This document shows positions 1 to 13,830 of a stretch of DNA of 64,000 nucleotides, one piece after another. The translations under genes and the position numbers were made by a program. Below the pieces are notes generated by a model, which was given only the letters and a program-made list of their open reading frames with translations, searched no databases and was not told the DNA's origin. The stretch's first letter is position 1; each line of letters starts with the position of its first letter. Source of the DNA: Spinacia oleracea (lineage: Eukaryota; Streptophyta; Magnoliopsida; Caryophyllales; Amaranthaceae); NCBI RefSeq assembly GCF_020520425.1, contig NC_079492.1, forward strand, positions 137,830,361 to 137,894,360, written 5' to 3'.

Positions 1-596
1 GAGGGTGATTGCGATGTGGTGGTGGCGTGGTGTTGGGTGGCTGAGGCTAGGTGGTCGATGGTGGTTGGTTCGAATCACAGAAAAATCAAGGAGTGAGAGT
101 GAGATTGAAATTGAAATTGAAATTGAAATTGGTTTGTTGTTGAAATTCCATCAAAAATTATGAGTTTGTAAATGGGAAGAGTGAAGAACAAGGGGTGTGC
201 TTGGGGTCCAAGTATGTGAATTTGGACTGAATTGTGGGAAGAAGGAAGTCTTCACTTCCTGCTTTGTACGTGGAGAGCAAGGGAAGAGAGTAAAATGGAA
301 TTTTGGTTCCTTGAGGGTATTTTCGTAATTTCACTAAGTTAGGCATAATTTCTGAAATTGTTGCTATTTTTGGAAGCTATTAAAAATAGAAATGTTTAGT
401 TAAAATAATTCTTATAAAATTATCGTTAACGAAAAATAAATAAATAAATTTTCGTTTATAAATTTATCGTTTAAAATGAATCGTAAAAACAATTAAAATA
501 ACGAAATTCGATTATTCGTAATTATTTAAAATGAAATCAAGCTAATAAATATTTTTAATTTTTATAAATCAAGTTTAAAAATTTCGGGGTATTACA
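1..596 (-). mobile_element. Partial LTR, gypsy-like, minus strand
   Basis: The right edge reads TGTAATACCCCG on the minus strand, starting at 596. An AT-rich stretch follows, then a CCA/GC-rich stretch near 1-300. The same order (TG start, CCCCG, AT-rich, then CCA-rich) is seen in the complete LTR at 26276-29425, so the two look like one LTR family. The element runs out of the window to the left. The CCCCG start and matching CGGGGTGTTACA end are, from memory, typical of Ty3/gypsy Tekay-type chromoviruses; that assignment is inference. No coding part is visible. Treated as a fossil. Confidence 0.6.
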
Positions 597-2600
597 CTAA
601 TATTTTCTTTTCCATACATAGATAGTATATAAAAAAAGGGTAGAGAATAAAAATAAAATAAAATAAATATATTTTTTAGAAAAATATTTTTAATAAGTTC
701 ATATAAATGAAAATCAGATAAATAGAACACACCCTTGGAATATTAGATCTCTCCGGTCTCTCCACACACACAAACAAACAAAAAAGTGTGCAAATTTCTA
801 GGATTTCTAGTCGTGCACTTTCTTCGTGATTAAGGGGTTAGAAAATAATTTCATAGGAGAAAATTCTATATGCATGAATGGTCCATTTATCGACTAATGT
901 TGAGGAAAGCTCCAAGTCTCCAACGTTGATGAAAATCACCCATTTGGCTTAATAAGTTTCATTTTATTTTATTTTTTGTGCGAATGAGTCACAAAGGCAA
1001 TATAAATTACAAATGGGGACATGAGAATTCGAACCTGAGACCTATTGTACACAGACCCTCAGTCTTAATACGTTTCATTTTTGTGCAATGTGTCACACCT
1101 TCAATTGATATGTGCAACATATTTTACTCAAGGGACGGATGAGAGAGCCTCAACGCTCTCCAATTTATGAATTTTTCAAAAAAATAATTTTAAATGTTGA
1201 CATATTAAAATAGGTAATTAGGGTTCCAACTGATATATTATTAGGCGTAGGGTTTACCCATTTAGGGGTCACTTACTTGTCATGAAGAGTTGCCTAACAT
1301 ATTACTTAGGGGATACCTATTATACTTCTCGATCAAGGGTTACTATCATAATGTTTACGAGTTATATGTATTTTAGATCGAACTTTTATGTCCCGCTATC
1401 TTGGTTTCATAGTAATCTTTACCCTTAGATTTTGAACGAACCGAAAAATTGTACGTAGTACTACGTAGTTGCTTAATATTAGATGAAACAAAGGGAGTAG
1501 TATGCTAGTATTGTATTGACTTGCGGAGTAAATTTGTATTTAGAATTTTATCAGTGTGTAAAATTCTAAGCCGTGCACTATTTCGTGAACAAGGGTTTAG
1601 AAAATTATAAATATTTAGTGCCGTATAATTTTTCTAGATGCATGAATTGTCAATTTATCAATATATGACCATCGTTTACTTCAAAGTCTACGATTACAAA
1701 AGGGAGTGAAGAATAGTCGGTAATAGTTTACCTGATATTTTATACCAATATTGTAATTGTAATTGTAATTTTACAAAACAAATGTGATATGGAATATGTA
1801 ATTGCTTATATAAATGAAGAAAATATATATAATTTTTGTTTGATTTTCTTGAGAAAGATGAATAGATTTATTTTTATATAAACAAATTTAAAACATTATT
1901 AAAGGCATAATAGGTATTTTACAAAGGTACCAAAACAGTTAAAAACCTCGGGCATTTATGCGAGAAAAGATGTGAAGCCCAAACAATAGTTTCTTGTTTC
2001 TTCTCCAAGTCAAGGTCCTCCCTATTCTCTTGATTGATGTGGAATGAAGATGGATCCAAAGGATCCATTTCAGCTTTTGATTTTTAGTTATCAAATATAG
2101 TTCGTCTTCGTGTGATGCGTTCACACTTTCGAGTAATTGTATCACGTGCTTTACTCAAAGAATGGTTGCAATAGCGGATCCAGAAATCATACATAGTGGG
2201 GTCACTACTTCAAAATTGAAGAACTTAACCAAAATTATGTATTTAAAAAAAATATATATAATGAAAATTTAACTAAAATTATTTTTCTTTTGTTCAAGTG
2301 GGACCAAGGGCTCCTCTATTTCTACTGTGGCTCGCCAAAAACCTAGAGGATTATACGGAGTACTTCATTATTTAGGCTACAGGTTACATACATGTAATTG
2401 AAGGACGACTTCTTACATTTATATTACCTCTTGTATTGTTATTTACACATTTTATTTGAACGAACTATATTTAAAATTGTGACTCGTTATATCGGAACAA
2501 AGATATTAATTATTACGTACGTAGTAATTTACAAGTGAGAGCCTCACAACATTTGCTTTGATTATTCTTGTTTTTCCATTTGACTCGTACATAATCATTT
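597..2600. other. AT-rich intergenic region
   Basis: No gene is seen. The stretch at about 984-1070 resembles a dispersed segment also present near 34724-34800. About 2165-2330 resembles the end of a hAT-type repeat (AGCGGATCCAGA). Low-complexity ATTGTA runs lie near 1750. The last 300 bases are the presumed promoter region of the thaumatin-like gene. Confidence 0.5.
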
Positions 2601-2633
2601 ATTCATTTATGACTTTTCTCCACCCCTTTTGCC

Positions 2634-2640
2634 TATATAA
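2634..2640 (+). promoter_or_regulatory. TATA box of the thaumatin-like gene
   Basis: TATATAA lies 98 bp upstream of the ATG at 2738. It is followed by a C/A-rich leader without upstream ATGs, a usual spacing for plant TATA promoters. Confidence 0.6.
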
Positions 2641-2737
2641 CCCAAACTAACCTCAACTCTTAAAACACACAACTCAACATTCAACAATCAATCCAAAACC
2701 CAAACACTCTCTAGTTTCTTCAAGCTACCCTTCCAAG

Positions 2738-3424
2738 ATGAGTTCCATGAAATCCCACCCCATTTTCTACTTGTTAATCCTAGGTTCCCTAATCTCCACA
2801 CCTATCCATGCAACCACCTTTACAGTTAAAAACAACTGCCAACAAACTGTTTGGGGTGCTGCTATACCTGGTGGTGGCAACGCAATGAGCCCCGGTGCCA
2901 CATGGACTCTCGATGTTCCATCTAACACCAATGCGGCCCGCATTTGGGGTCGTACGGGTTGCACATCCAACGGGCCCAACGGTCTCACCTGCACCACAGG
3001 TGACTGTGGTGGGGTACTCAACTGCGTTAACTCAGGTGCAACCCCAACCACCTTAGCCGAGTACACCTTAACAGGGTCAAATAACATGGACACCTTTGAC
3101 ATATCATTGGTTGATGGGTTCAATTTACCCATGAGTTTCAAGCCCGCCAGTGGGTGCAGCAACGGCCCGTCTTGCGCTGCCAACATCAACGACTCGTGCC
3201 TGTCTGACCTTAAGGTTAATCAGGGGTGTCTGAGTGCCTGTGAAAAGTTCAATACTGATGAGTATTGCTGTAGGAATCAATTTGTAGAGAACTGCCCACC
3301 ATCAACATACTCCATGTTTTTTAAGAATCAGTGCCCAGATGCTTATAGTTATGCCAAGGATGATGCTACTAGCACTTTTACTTGCCCTCCTGGTACCAAC
3401 TATGTTATTACATTTTGTCCTTGA
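2738..3424 (+). CDS. Thaumatin-like protein (PR-5/osmotin-like), secreted
   Basis: A single-exon gene for 228 residues. A hydrophobic signal peptide (about residues 1-25, ending near IHA) precedes a mature chain starting TTFTVKNNC. The mature part has 16 cysteines, the number expected for the eight disulfides of large thaumatin-like proteins. The CTTGDC core matches the family signature closely, though flanking residues deviate. Candidate acidic-cleft residues (R in ARIWGR, E in LAEYTL, two D in DTFDISLVDGF, D in CPDAYSY) are all present, as in antifungal members. The length is usual for small-type osmotins. No C-terminal extension suggests vacuolar sorting, so apoplastic secretion is likely. 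Known family roles are defence and osmotic stress. An AATAAA lies at 3523, about 100 bp after the stop. The ATG used is the first after the TATA box. Family is certain; the specific target is not. Confidence 0.96.
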   Translation: MSSMKSHPIFYLLILGSLISTPIHATTFTVKNNCQQTVWGAAIPGGGNAMSPGATWTLDVPSNTNAARIWGRTGCTSNGPNGLTCTTGDCGGVLNCVNSGATPTTLAEYTLTGSNNMDTFDISLVDGFNLPMSFKPASGCSNGPSCAANINDSCLSDLKVNQGCLSACEKFNTDEYCCRNQFVENCPPSTYSMFFKNQCPDAYSYAKDDATSTFTCPPGTNYVITFCP

Positions 3425-4547
3425 TGTGTAATATAGAGGCAAATGTTAAACGTACTCTATATTTAATTTAATTTAATTATGCTGTAATATATAATACTCC
3501 ATACTATAGAGTATGTATTATGAATAAACGGAATGTTATCCTAATGTAATCATCTTGCTTTCGGTGAGTCACTGTATCAGAATTCAGAAGTACTCTGTAT
3601 TACGGAGTATTATTTTTATAAGAATATGAGAGTTTTAATGTTGTGTTTTAACTTTGAACAATTAATTGTTAAGGAGAGTTTCTTTTCGGAATGGATGCCT
3701 GCATGTTGTGTAAGAATTCCAATCCTTTCAATATAACAAACAAAAATTGATAAACAAAGAAAGAAATAGAGTAAAGATCATGCTTGGATAAACAAAGAAA
3801 TAGAGCCAAAATCAGAGGACAAAATCAAGCATTCATATGAAAACAATAGTACAGATTGGAGAAGCATTTGACACCACTACTAGCATGACCCATATTTTGG
3901 CCGTAAGACCATACATCACCGTGTACCTTTCCTTTATTAAAAAATATTTTTGAATAGACTAACACTGCATGCTTGATCACATTGAAGAACCCAAATTCAG
4001 CTGCTGCTTTCTCAGGTATCAATTCGGAACCCGGGTCGGGTTCCGACTTCCGAGTCTACCTGCTGTGACAGCAGATAGAAGGGATATGGGTGATATCTGA
4101 GTCAATGAGGCCTTTGACTTCCAGTTTGGCTTCTTCAAGCTCTAACAATAGCCACAATGTCAAAAGACAGGATATTAAAATGTATTTATGGTGTTAAACT
4201 AGATAAATGCAGCTTCAGATGAGGTATGCTGCAACACATTAGACAGTTAACCTATGTGTTACTGACAACATCAAGTGTGATTGGCTATTATCGCCTATAC
4301 GCAACTAATACCGAATACATTTTATCATAAACCCAGACTATCTGATACAAGAACATACAAGGAGACTTCCAGACAGAAAAGAAAAATCTTGGATCACATT
4401 AAAAAAGTAAAACAGGTGCTGTATAAACAAACCATCAGCTAGCATCAAATTTAACTACAGATTGATTCCATACTTTTAAAGATAGTATTTGCTATACTAT
4501 GTCAGCCACCCAGGTAAAAAAATTCATCTGATCTCCTTGTACCATCA
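3425..4547. other. Convergent intergenic region
   Basis: This separates the thaumatin-like stop from the stop of the minus-strand Alfin-like gene. It must contain both 3' UTRs. Apart from AATAAA at 3523 I see no gene or repeat. Confidence 0.5.
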
Positions 4548-7500
4548 TCAGTGACTACGGCCTGTCTTCTTCAAGCTGCATGATGGGCATTTGTACTGCT
4601 TAATGTTCTCAGCCTTGGCCGGAGTTATCTTCACGCACTTTCCATGGAACCACCTTTCGCAAATATCACAGCAAATCCAAAATTCATCCGCACTGTAATT
4701 ACCACCACAGCTACCACACAGTGTTTCACCTTGCTCATCTTCTTCATCCTCAAAGCCCTCATCTGTCAGCTTGGGTGTGCTCTTGACCTGCCCATCACTG
4801 GATCTCTGCAAAAATACAGAGGGACGTTATTGCGCCAAAGGAATGCCCTACGAATGTGGTGTTCTGCAATATGTCAATCATTTACACTAGTCCCATTGCA
4901 AACATATTTCGCAGACATTCGAACAAACTTTTAACAGCCCAAGGTGATAAAATGGAGGTACGACTACTATAAGTTCTAGAAGTGCTTTTTTTTTCAGTGG
5001 TGAGTCTGGTGACAATAACAAAGGTCTGAGATCAGTCTAGAATGGAGGGGATTCAAGCCAGAGAAGAGTTTGGCATAATGGGTGTCCCAGGTGCAGGCTG
5101 ATGCTTTCATTTGCAAAAGGTAATTCTGAATTCAGATGATAACTTCTTCACACAATATGCTTATGAATTCATAGTAAACAATTGTCAGACATTCATAGTA
5201 AAGTTTGTATTTAGCATTAGAGAAAAGAATCAAACTTTTTTCAAGAGTTAAATGGAACTCCCTAAAAGTCCTAATAAAAAAATGTACCAAGACAACCAAA
5301 TAATGAAAACTGTTGATATTATCCTCACCTTGGTGCTTCCTCGGGATTTGCTACCACTATCCACACTAGGCTTGTCCTTCACAGGCTTCTTTTCTGTCAC
5401 TACTTCAAAGACAGTTGGCAGTTCATTTATCATACTGAATAGACGTTTCCTGAAAAGGAAACAATGGAACTTTTCAGTACAAGTCATCTTTGACTTTGAC
5501 TGACACTTGTCTCATGACAGACACAAAAGCAAATGGTGGACATGCACATCCTGCTGTTTCAATTCAGAACCTACACATCACACAATTGGGGAACAGACAG
5601 CACAAGCTGACATCATCAGTAAAAGCTGCAGAAATGTTAAAGCACTACATTGGATGATATAGAAACGACAGATTTCGCCATGTACCGATTGAAAACCTGC
5701 CTTTAAATATAGAAAAGAAAGAAGCATGTCTCTCCTTTAAGTTCTACATTGTTTTTTGTGTTTCACTAGTATTCCTTCTTTATCCTCCAATATATACACT
5801 TTCTTACTTTCCTTTGATTTTCTTGATTTCATTCGTGTTTGAGACTCCACAACAGCAGCAGACTCCTTAATTTTGAAGGTGCGGGGAAAAAAGAATTACA
5901 AAGGGTCCTCAAATCCTAGGTACCAAGGTGGAGGCATAAGCATCACCGACTCTGATGTGCATTCTTTTTACAAGAATGCTAGTAACCAGCATAATCTCGA
6001 CTAAAAATATTCATAATACTTTCACAAACCAGGGTCCCTTATCCTTCAATAATTAACTCATTGTTCTTGAATCAAACAAAAAGAAATGAAAAGGAACCCA
6101 TGTGCCAAAGCATGCATGGGGATGCTATATGGAACTGAACAGCAGACTCCAATAGATAATATCACAACATCAAGTGAAGACTTAATACAGACAGTAGAGC
6201 AATTACCATAAGAGAAGCCAAGGCAAATAAACCAGTGTGTGAAACAGGTACTTAAGGACATCAAAACCGACATAATGATACCACACATTAAAACAAAGAT
6301 AATGATAAACATAACACATGCATTCAAAATTATCAATCTCACTAGCAACCATTCTCATTCAATAATGTATGGATGATAGAAAAACCCAGAACCTCTCCTC
6401 GTTGGCCTCAATTTCCAGCAGTCAGTCAGAAATGCCTTTCAAATCCAGCAAGCCAACGGGAAGCCACTATTTTTATTAACCAAAGGCAGTGCGCCATGTT
6501 TCATTACCTAGGTCTTTAACTCATCAAAAGGCTGCAGCTCGTTTACTAAAAAGGTTTCAAGTTAATCAAATACTTAGCACTGCTTGGCTACCCAATTTTC
6601 CTTCTTAGAGAAAAAAAATATGGCTTAAGTTGATTGGACAAATGGAAACCAATAGGTTATAAATCATTTGAGTATCCTAAGGTTAATCAAACTCGAAAAG
6701 AAAAGGTGAAAGAAGATAACAATGTGGAAGCTTGAGGAAGGATGGGTAGAGGCTAATTCAAAAATTTGCAGATAATAACGCAGGAACATCTTTCGAAAAG
6801 ACAGGAAGAGAGAAAGAGCAACATGAAATAAAGACAGGGTGATTGTCAATCTGAAAAGGTTAAACAACGTCAAATGGATAAGGGCCGCACCCATTTAATA
6901 AGACCAAAAGAAAGTTCCATCCTAAAACTAATTGCCACAAGGACAAACTCCTCAAGCTTATAAAGTGGTTTATTTTTCTTCTCAATGGGTCTAGGCCGCA
7001 CCCAACAACCGACAAGAATTTGGAGACTTTGGATACTTGCAAGCCCAAAGGTATCCTAAAAGCCAATTGGCAAAGGGAGCAACTCCTCGTAAGGTGGCTT
7101 CTTTCCTTCTTCTCCAATGGGGACAACTCACATGTAGGTTCTTGGTTTTCCATGGAATTTGAATAGTCCACAAGGCCTGTAAGGATCTTCAAAATTCCCA
7201 AGTGTTCCTAGATGATGCCTCTACAAATTCTTCATCTATAATCCCTTCATTTATAACCTTGTTTTCAAAGTGTTAACAAGCCTTTTAGATTGGCCATGAA
7301 TTGTTATAACCATCAGCCATAAGTAGTTTAGTACAAAGACTACAAACTATGAACCCTTGATTAGCAACCTTCCATAAGCACTTTCCCTCACACTATATCT
7401 TCCTCAAGATAACACCCCACAAGCATTAAAAGGAAGTTCATTAGAAAGGGGGTAAACAAACATCTAATCCTTATTATATGCTTGTGACATGACTCTCTGG

Positions 7501-10500
7501 CAAATTGGTAGAGAAAGGGTTTTTAATTTCTTAATCTTTCAAGAACCAGCCTTCCTTCAGCTCTCTCTTCCTCTACGGATTCCACGCCCTTCTTTATCTC
7601 CCACCAAAATCACACCCCGGTCAACCGCACCCAGAGATTCCTTCCTCCCTATCCTTCAGCTTTCACTCTTTATCCATCTCCAGTTTCCCTACATTAACAC
7701 ATAGTTTGCCTTGCCTTGCCTTGCCTTGCCTTGCAAACATAATATACTGCCATATTTCAATCACGAGGCAGAACTAACGCCTCATCTTAGCCCTAGCTCA
7801 CTGCCTCATTTCTAAACTCAAAAGGGTGCATTTGTCTGCACCTTAGCACACGATCATCATAATCTAAAAGAAACAAAGGAGGTAATCTGATTCCTGAACT
7901 GGTTCTCCACCATATTGACATGCAACTTCCTTAGCCAAAGAACAATAAAGGAGCATAAGGATGCTGATTTCCTTTCCCTTTCTTGATTTCTAAAAATTAA
8001 ACAGCTTCTTAATTCGCTTGATGTATTCTGAGAAAATGAACCATAGAAGAAGATTGATGAGGCATTGATCAGTATTTTTAAAAGCAATCTGATAAATGTC
8101 TACCACAAGTAGAGAAAAGCTGAAAGCAGGTATAAGTATATAACTGTGGCTTATAACAGAGGCAGTGAGATACCATTTCAGGAAATGACACAAAGGAGGA
8201 GTATCACAAGGACATCAAAACACCCTGTAAAGTTTCAGGGAATATGAGGTCCCATCCTGTAGTCAATAGTCAGAACACAGAAGGCATCCAAACAAGGGCA
8301 TCAGCAAACAGGGAGCTTAAGATCCCACTACTATCTTTTTCTCTTATCAAACCAGTACTAATACAAATATATCAGATTCGACAGTTATGGTGTGTTTACA
8401 GGTGTCAACCTACCATGCTCCGTGAAGATGACCTTCTCAGGGACTTACACAGAATTAACAACAGCATAACAACCAAGAGAAGATTAAGCCAATATATCAA
8501 ACATTCAAACATATAGGGAAACTGCCTAAAATAGGAATTGAGTGGACATAATATTATGCAGAAATGAAGAAGGGCTGGAATTAAATGGCCGTGCAAAATA
8601 GGGCTAGACATTCCTGCCATAAATTAGAGCTCTAGTTTCATTCCTCAGAAAGCCTAAATAATCTTACAACGAACCATATCTCACAGAGCCATCAAAACAG
8701 GAAGGTGTAATATTGAAAATCGACGCATAAAATTCACAGTATTTTTTTATTATTTTCAACGCTACAGATAATTTTACAGATATTCTATGAGATGGGATCA
8801 ACTAAAAGCAACAACAGAACCAAAGTCATATCACCAAAGGGATAAGATCGGCTGCATGAACCAACAATTTATTCTATCTAGTGCTACATGCTCTTGCAGC
8901 TCCACTTTTTTCATGTCATATTTATCCTCCATCGGCTTCTTTATCTACATTTTCGCAACCCTACACCTTCCTTACCAATCCTCTAGCCAACGTCTCACAT
9001 GCCCAACGTAGCCAGTTCTCCCTTATCCTCAATAACGGTAACTCCAACTTATTACTAAATTTATCCCTCAAGGTATTCCCACACATCCACTAAGAGAACA
9101 ATAGTAAATGAAAGTGTAACGGCAAAGCAAGTAGAAGCAACAAACAAAGGTCAAATAAACAACCACCCAAAGGCTCATTTAATTCCACTATTCAATAAGT
9201 GAGCAGACAACCCAGTTAGGTTCCCATACAATTAGATAACTAATAAACCATGTCACAAGAATGGGAACAAGATGCATGATCTAGTGTCACCATAAAGCAC
9301 TTAAACCATGCGCCCTTCCAGGTCAAGATGCTTCATTGGTCTCTCTTATCTTCAAACTTTTGGTTGTAATGGAGTTGTCTTCAAAAAAAAGTTAATTGGT
9401 GACAGAAAAAATCGAGTAAAAAGTAAAGCGGAATTGTAAACGCAAACAGCAATTCACAAATGAACCTTTTCAAGAATTTCTTAGCAAAGTTGGTCAACTA
9501 TCTAAGAAACCCATTCACGATTCCAACCCATGTTCTCTCCCATCCCTCTAATCAATTTTACCTTCTTTTCCCTCATTTTCTCTCTAATCTATCATCCCAA
9601 GATACTTAACATCTGATTTCACCACCCTCCACTCTCACTCTCACCATTAACTCCAACCACCAGCAGTAATTTTATTCTCTCTATCTTGTCATTTCAGATT
9701 TTTTTGCCAGGAGCCCAGGATTGGTTCTACACCATCACTAGCCATCTTCCCCTCTCACAAGCAACTACTTTCACCACTATTGAAGCCATTGTAGCCTGCT
9801 TTTCTTACTCCACCATTGACGTCAATTCCTCCTTGTGTTTCCCACACTATCTACCACTGCCTCTGAAATCTTGAAAAAACTATTACCACTCAATTCTCCC
9901 TCCTTCCGTCCCCTCATTCCAACTCTTGATTTGATGGACAACTGTGTGCAATTACAAAATGGAGGACATACTTTTAACATCCATATCCATATTTAATCGT
10001 GTCAACACAAGTACATGACAAAATTAATTGTGCCCTATTAACATGAAATGATATCAATAAACTCAGTCATTCACAACATATCCCACCTATGGCATTTGAC
10101 ATACAACTCAGAAAAGCATGCATGCGCCTAACCAGAAGCAGAAAAACAAGAAAGACAAATGCAACCACGCCTAGCCAACAACAAAAAGCATACCTCTCAT
10201 TGCGGTTAAGACGAGCACCAAAATAGAAAGCCACAGATAACAACCAACAATCACTATGCACAGCGACTAAAGAAAGCCAATCTCTCCTGTTCATTCCATC
10301 CCTTGCAAAGTTGATTCCAAGAGCTGGCTCAGGAAGCTCTGGTGGAACTTCCTCCGCGGGGAGATTGACTTCCCAAGATTCATTTGGATGCCCGTACAAG
10401 CACAAGTTCTCCTTTTCTGAAGAGAGATACACAAAAGAAGTAAGATAAAATAATATCAATTATGCTGGAGCAGAACAGGTATCATATAAAAGAAGATATT

Positions 10501-11664
10501 GTAACATATCACAACAAAAAATACAAATAGCAAGGCTCTGGCCTGACATGTCGGCATGAAGCTCAAGGTCAGATATATGCAGCCTTGTACTAGTAGTTGC
10601 AGAAGCTAATGAGATAAAATTTCAACCACCATACTGTTCCAACTTCCAAATACCACCTACCCTCCAACCCAAAACAAAAAGGTGAAGTACTTGATTAAAT
10701 CCCATCTTTACAAGATTAGCGTATCAAAAAGACAATTCTTCACTTCTCAATTGAGATATTACAATTTACAAACATGTTACATACATTCTGCTCATTTTCA
10801 ACCACCGTTTTATTTGAGATATGTTTGAGGGGGAAAACGCCATCGCCCATACCTATATCTTCTCGTACAAAGTACTTGACAAGATAATCCCCATGCATCA
10901 TAACTCATCTGGACCAACCGTCATATAAGTTAGAAGTTTTGTAAAACCAGTTTAAATAACCCCTTTTCTAAAAGTACATTATCAACTGCCTAAATCTGAT
11001 TTCGAGATCTTAACTTCAGACTTACCCATAACCACTGAATTTCAATAAGATTGATAACCGAACTTCAGTTCATTAATACACTTCCCGAAGCTGATTTTTT
11101 TTTCTGGAAAAACTTCTGAAAACTGAATTTTGATCGAAAATTTAAGAGCCAACCACTTCAACAACTAGATACAGCATTGAACTGGGTAAACAAGTACAAC
11201 AACTCTGAAACCCATAAATTAACAAAACTCATAAAAATATCGTCAAATTACAATTACTAGTGATAAGTAAAACAATAACAAACCTATAAACACCAAATGT
11301 GGAAAGTTAAAATGAACATTAATCCAAAATTGACCTATTAAATCCAATTAACCACCAAATCTGAAACCTCAATTTGCTGATTTAGGTATTAAAATCAAAC
11401 AAAACTCATGAAAATTTTTAAAAAATAATGAAGAAATATCAACTTACCCGGATCGCAAAGTCCATAGAATTCGTCAACATCTAAACAATAAAATAAACCA
11501 GATCACAAAAACGGTTACACAAAAAACCCAGAAATAAAATTTTAAGAGGAGAGAGAAACAAAAACCCAGAAAGTACCAGAACTAAGAGCACGAACAATAG
11601 CAGCACGGCGAGCGCTGAAATCCTTGAAGATCTCCTCCACAGTTCGAGGATTTGACGATGACAT
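4548..11664 (-). CDS. Alfin-like PHD-finger protein (AL1/AL2 type)
   Basis: Five exons on the minus strand join in phase: 11577-11664, 11448-11480, 10194-10416, 5329-5449, 4548-4805. They encode 240 residues, a usual Alfin-like length. The start [16 protein letters not shown] and the stretches [14 protein letters not shown] and [10 protein letters not shown] belong to the N-terminal Alfin (DUF3594) domain, residues about 8-136. An acidic linker follows ([13 protein letters not shown]). The C-terminal PHD finger, about residues 187-236, has the C4-H-C3 order (CGSCGG, CCDIC, WFHGKC, CPSC) and the aromatic WICCDIC segment used to bind H3K4me2/3. The [13 protein letters not shown] stretch and the [11 protein letters not shown] linker resemble the Arabidopsis AL1/AL2 branch rather than AL3-AL5, by memory. 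It is a nuclear chromatin reader. All junctions are GT-AG. Intron 3 is 4.7 kb and holds repeat debris. Confidence 0.94.
6862..7135. repeat. Repeat relic with two diverged direct copies
   Basis: Two related segments, each starting ATCCTAAAA and followed by ACTCCTC and CTTCTC(C)AATGGG, lie about 120 bp apart. GGCCGCACCCA also occurs twice. It sits in intron 3 of the Alfin-like gene. It resembles LTR/TRIM-type debris common in plants, but the family is uncertain. Confidence 0.35.
7706..7734. repeat. (TTGCC)n microsatellite
   Basis: Almost six perfect TTGCC units, inside intron 3 of the Alfin-like gene. Confidence 0.95.
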
Positions 11665-13638
11665 AGTTTTTTTTTTATATCGTAATAAAAATCCTTAATT
11701 TAAAAAAGGGGTTTTAATTAAAATTGTTCTACTTTATGAAGAAATTAATTGTTACATACACGAAATGAATAAATTAGGAGAAAAAGGTATGAGGAAGTGA
11801 GTGAAGAAATGGTTGAATTGGAGGAAGAAGTGTGGGGTTTTGTTGGCATTCAGAGGAGAGAGAAAAATTAGGGGAGAAGAGAGATGCGGTGAGATCGCCA
11901 CAAAAGACAGAATGAGAGAAACAGATGCGAAGTTGTGAGCTCAAATATGTAGCCTTGATGTTCGGGACCTCTCATGTGACTGTGACGTGACAGCTTAGAC
12001 CATCACTCGACTTCACCCTTATGAACCTAACCTAACCTTGTGGTGGTTACCTTTGTTTTGCCGGTCCCGGTTTTTCATTTTTCTTCGTTTGTTTTGTTTT
12101 GTTATAAGGCGTGAAAAAAAAAATCAAAAGATCCACAATGTTTTTCTTTTGCGAAAGGAGAAGGTTATATATGTCGTCCCTAATTAATTATCTGAGGTGG
12201 AGAATTGCTCGATTCATCTATCACCCGATTTCTTCACAAGATGCAGTTCGTCCATCCACCATACGTGAGTGAACCCAGTGAAAAGTAATGAACATATTTC
12301 TTAAAAAAAACATCTAATAAAATGTATGATAATTACCAACAAAAATTATCTTCTATATTTACTTTCGTTACATATAGTTAATTCTCATCACCATAACTTA
12401 TAACCAAAATAAAAATTCATATTAACTTAGATAAATACCCATGCTTTTCTAAAAGAAAATGAAAGACTTACCAACATCTACCATATTATGTTTAATAAAT
12501 AAATAAAAATCATATTTGGGTGATTGACCAGAAAATATAACCTGAATTCGACCTACATCCATCACCCACTTTTCATACATATAATTCGGGATTTCACCAA
12601 CTATATTATAGCAGATGACCGACTTTATTGGATCATCCACTGGATATTTTCATCCTTATACTCATCCTTTCCCTTCTACTTCGTTTTTTTATCTCTGTAA
12701 TTTTTCTTATAAGTGAACAGACAAAGGGAAACCATTTGTATTTTTAGTTTCCATGAAAAATCATTTATTCATTTTCTATCGAAAATATTTTACTTCGAAA
12801 CAAATGAAGTTGGAGTGTGCACGGATGTCAACTAAATTAACTAGCTATTGTAGTTATATTGTGATTTATTTATTCTTTTCCTCTTTGGTGAGGGTGAAGT
12901 ACATAATATTCTCTCGTATTAAGTGACGTTCGTACCCTTCCCAAATTTTACAAACTCAATTAACAAAGAAGAGAAAAAGAGGTACCCTTCCTAGGGAGCT
13001 TCACAAATCACCACTACGACGACACTGAACAACAAAAGAAATATTTAATTAAAACAAAAACAGAGAGTAAATTTGCCAAAGGAAAATGGAATTCATATGA
13101 GATTCATAGAAAGAATAGTGGAGAAATAATATATTACTAAAGTCGCAAAGATAATATCACAATTATACCACGCATTTGAAGATATCAATTCACCTTATCA
13201 AATACTTCGTAGTTCATACTCCGTAAGTGGTAGTAGAAATCCTCCAATCTTCAAATAATGATTGCAAAAACTGCGAAATTGCAAAACCTTTAACCAACCA
13301 AGAAATCTCAAAATCATAGAATTTACCTTTGTAAGAAAACATAAAGAGTCGACCAATGAAAATATGCATACGAAACCCCAATATAAGTGACTTGTTTAGG
13401 AATGAGGAACCGGCGAAATGATCAAATAAGTTACTAATTTTTTTGAGGAATTAAATTTGGCAACTAAGAAGTTGAATGGAACGTTTAATTTGGCAATTTG
13501 ATACAATACTTGGAACGTTTAATTGAACTTTGTAAAATTGGAGGAATGAAGAATGTCATGTAGACCAATTGATCAATGAAAATTAAGTATGAACCATTAA
13601 TGTGAAGATCAAACTACATTAAGGAAAATAGGGGAGAT
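11665..13638. other. Intergenic region upstream of the Alfin-like gene
   Basis: The first 300 bases are the likely 5' UTR/promoter of the Alfin-like gene, purine-rich on the plus strand. No coding signal is visible in the rest, only AT-rich sequence. Confidence 0.45.
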
Positions 13639-13830
13639 TGTTAGATCGAGTTATGGTATATCTAGGGTTCTAGTATATTTAGGAAACTAGAGTTGTGTTA
13701 GTTTAGGAATCTAATAGAGTTATCTTATAGTTTCCTATATAAACCAATGATGTAACCAAGTTATGATTAAGCCATTCAATCGTATTATCGTCAATCAATA
13801 TCATTATTGATATTCCTTTGTAGTCTATCA
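13639..13830 (+). mobile_element. Small LTR relic followed by a PBS-like site
   Basis: A 192-bp stretch starts TGTTAGATCGAG, holds a TATA-like CCTATATAAACC, and ends CTATCA. It is followed directly by TGGCATCAAAGCC, which resembles the initiator-Met tRNA primer site TGGTATCAGAGC. This is the order LTR then primer site of a plant copia-type element. No coding region follows. An old fragment. Confidence 0.45.

Noticed and set aside
2767-3189. 140-residue minus-strand ORF
   Set aside because: Shadow of the thaumatin-like gene on the other strand.
6058-6348. Hydrophobic minus-strand ORF in Alfin-like intron 3
   Set aside because: AT-rich intron sequence with no family, leader or splice support.
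10067-10459. 130-residue minus-strand ORF as a stand-alone gene
   Set aside because: Only 10194-10416 is coding (Alfin exon 3). The C-terminal hydrophobic part is intron translation.
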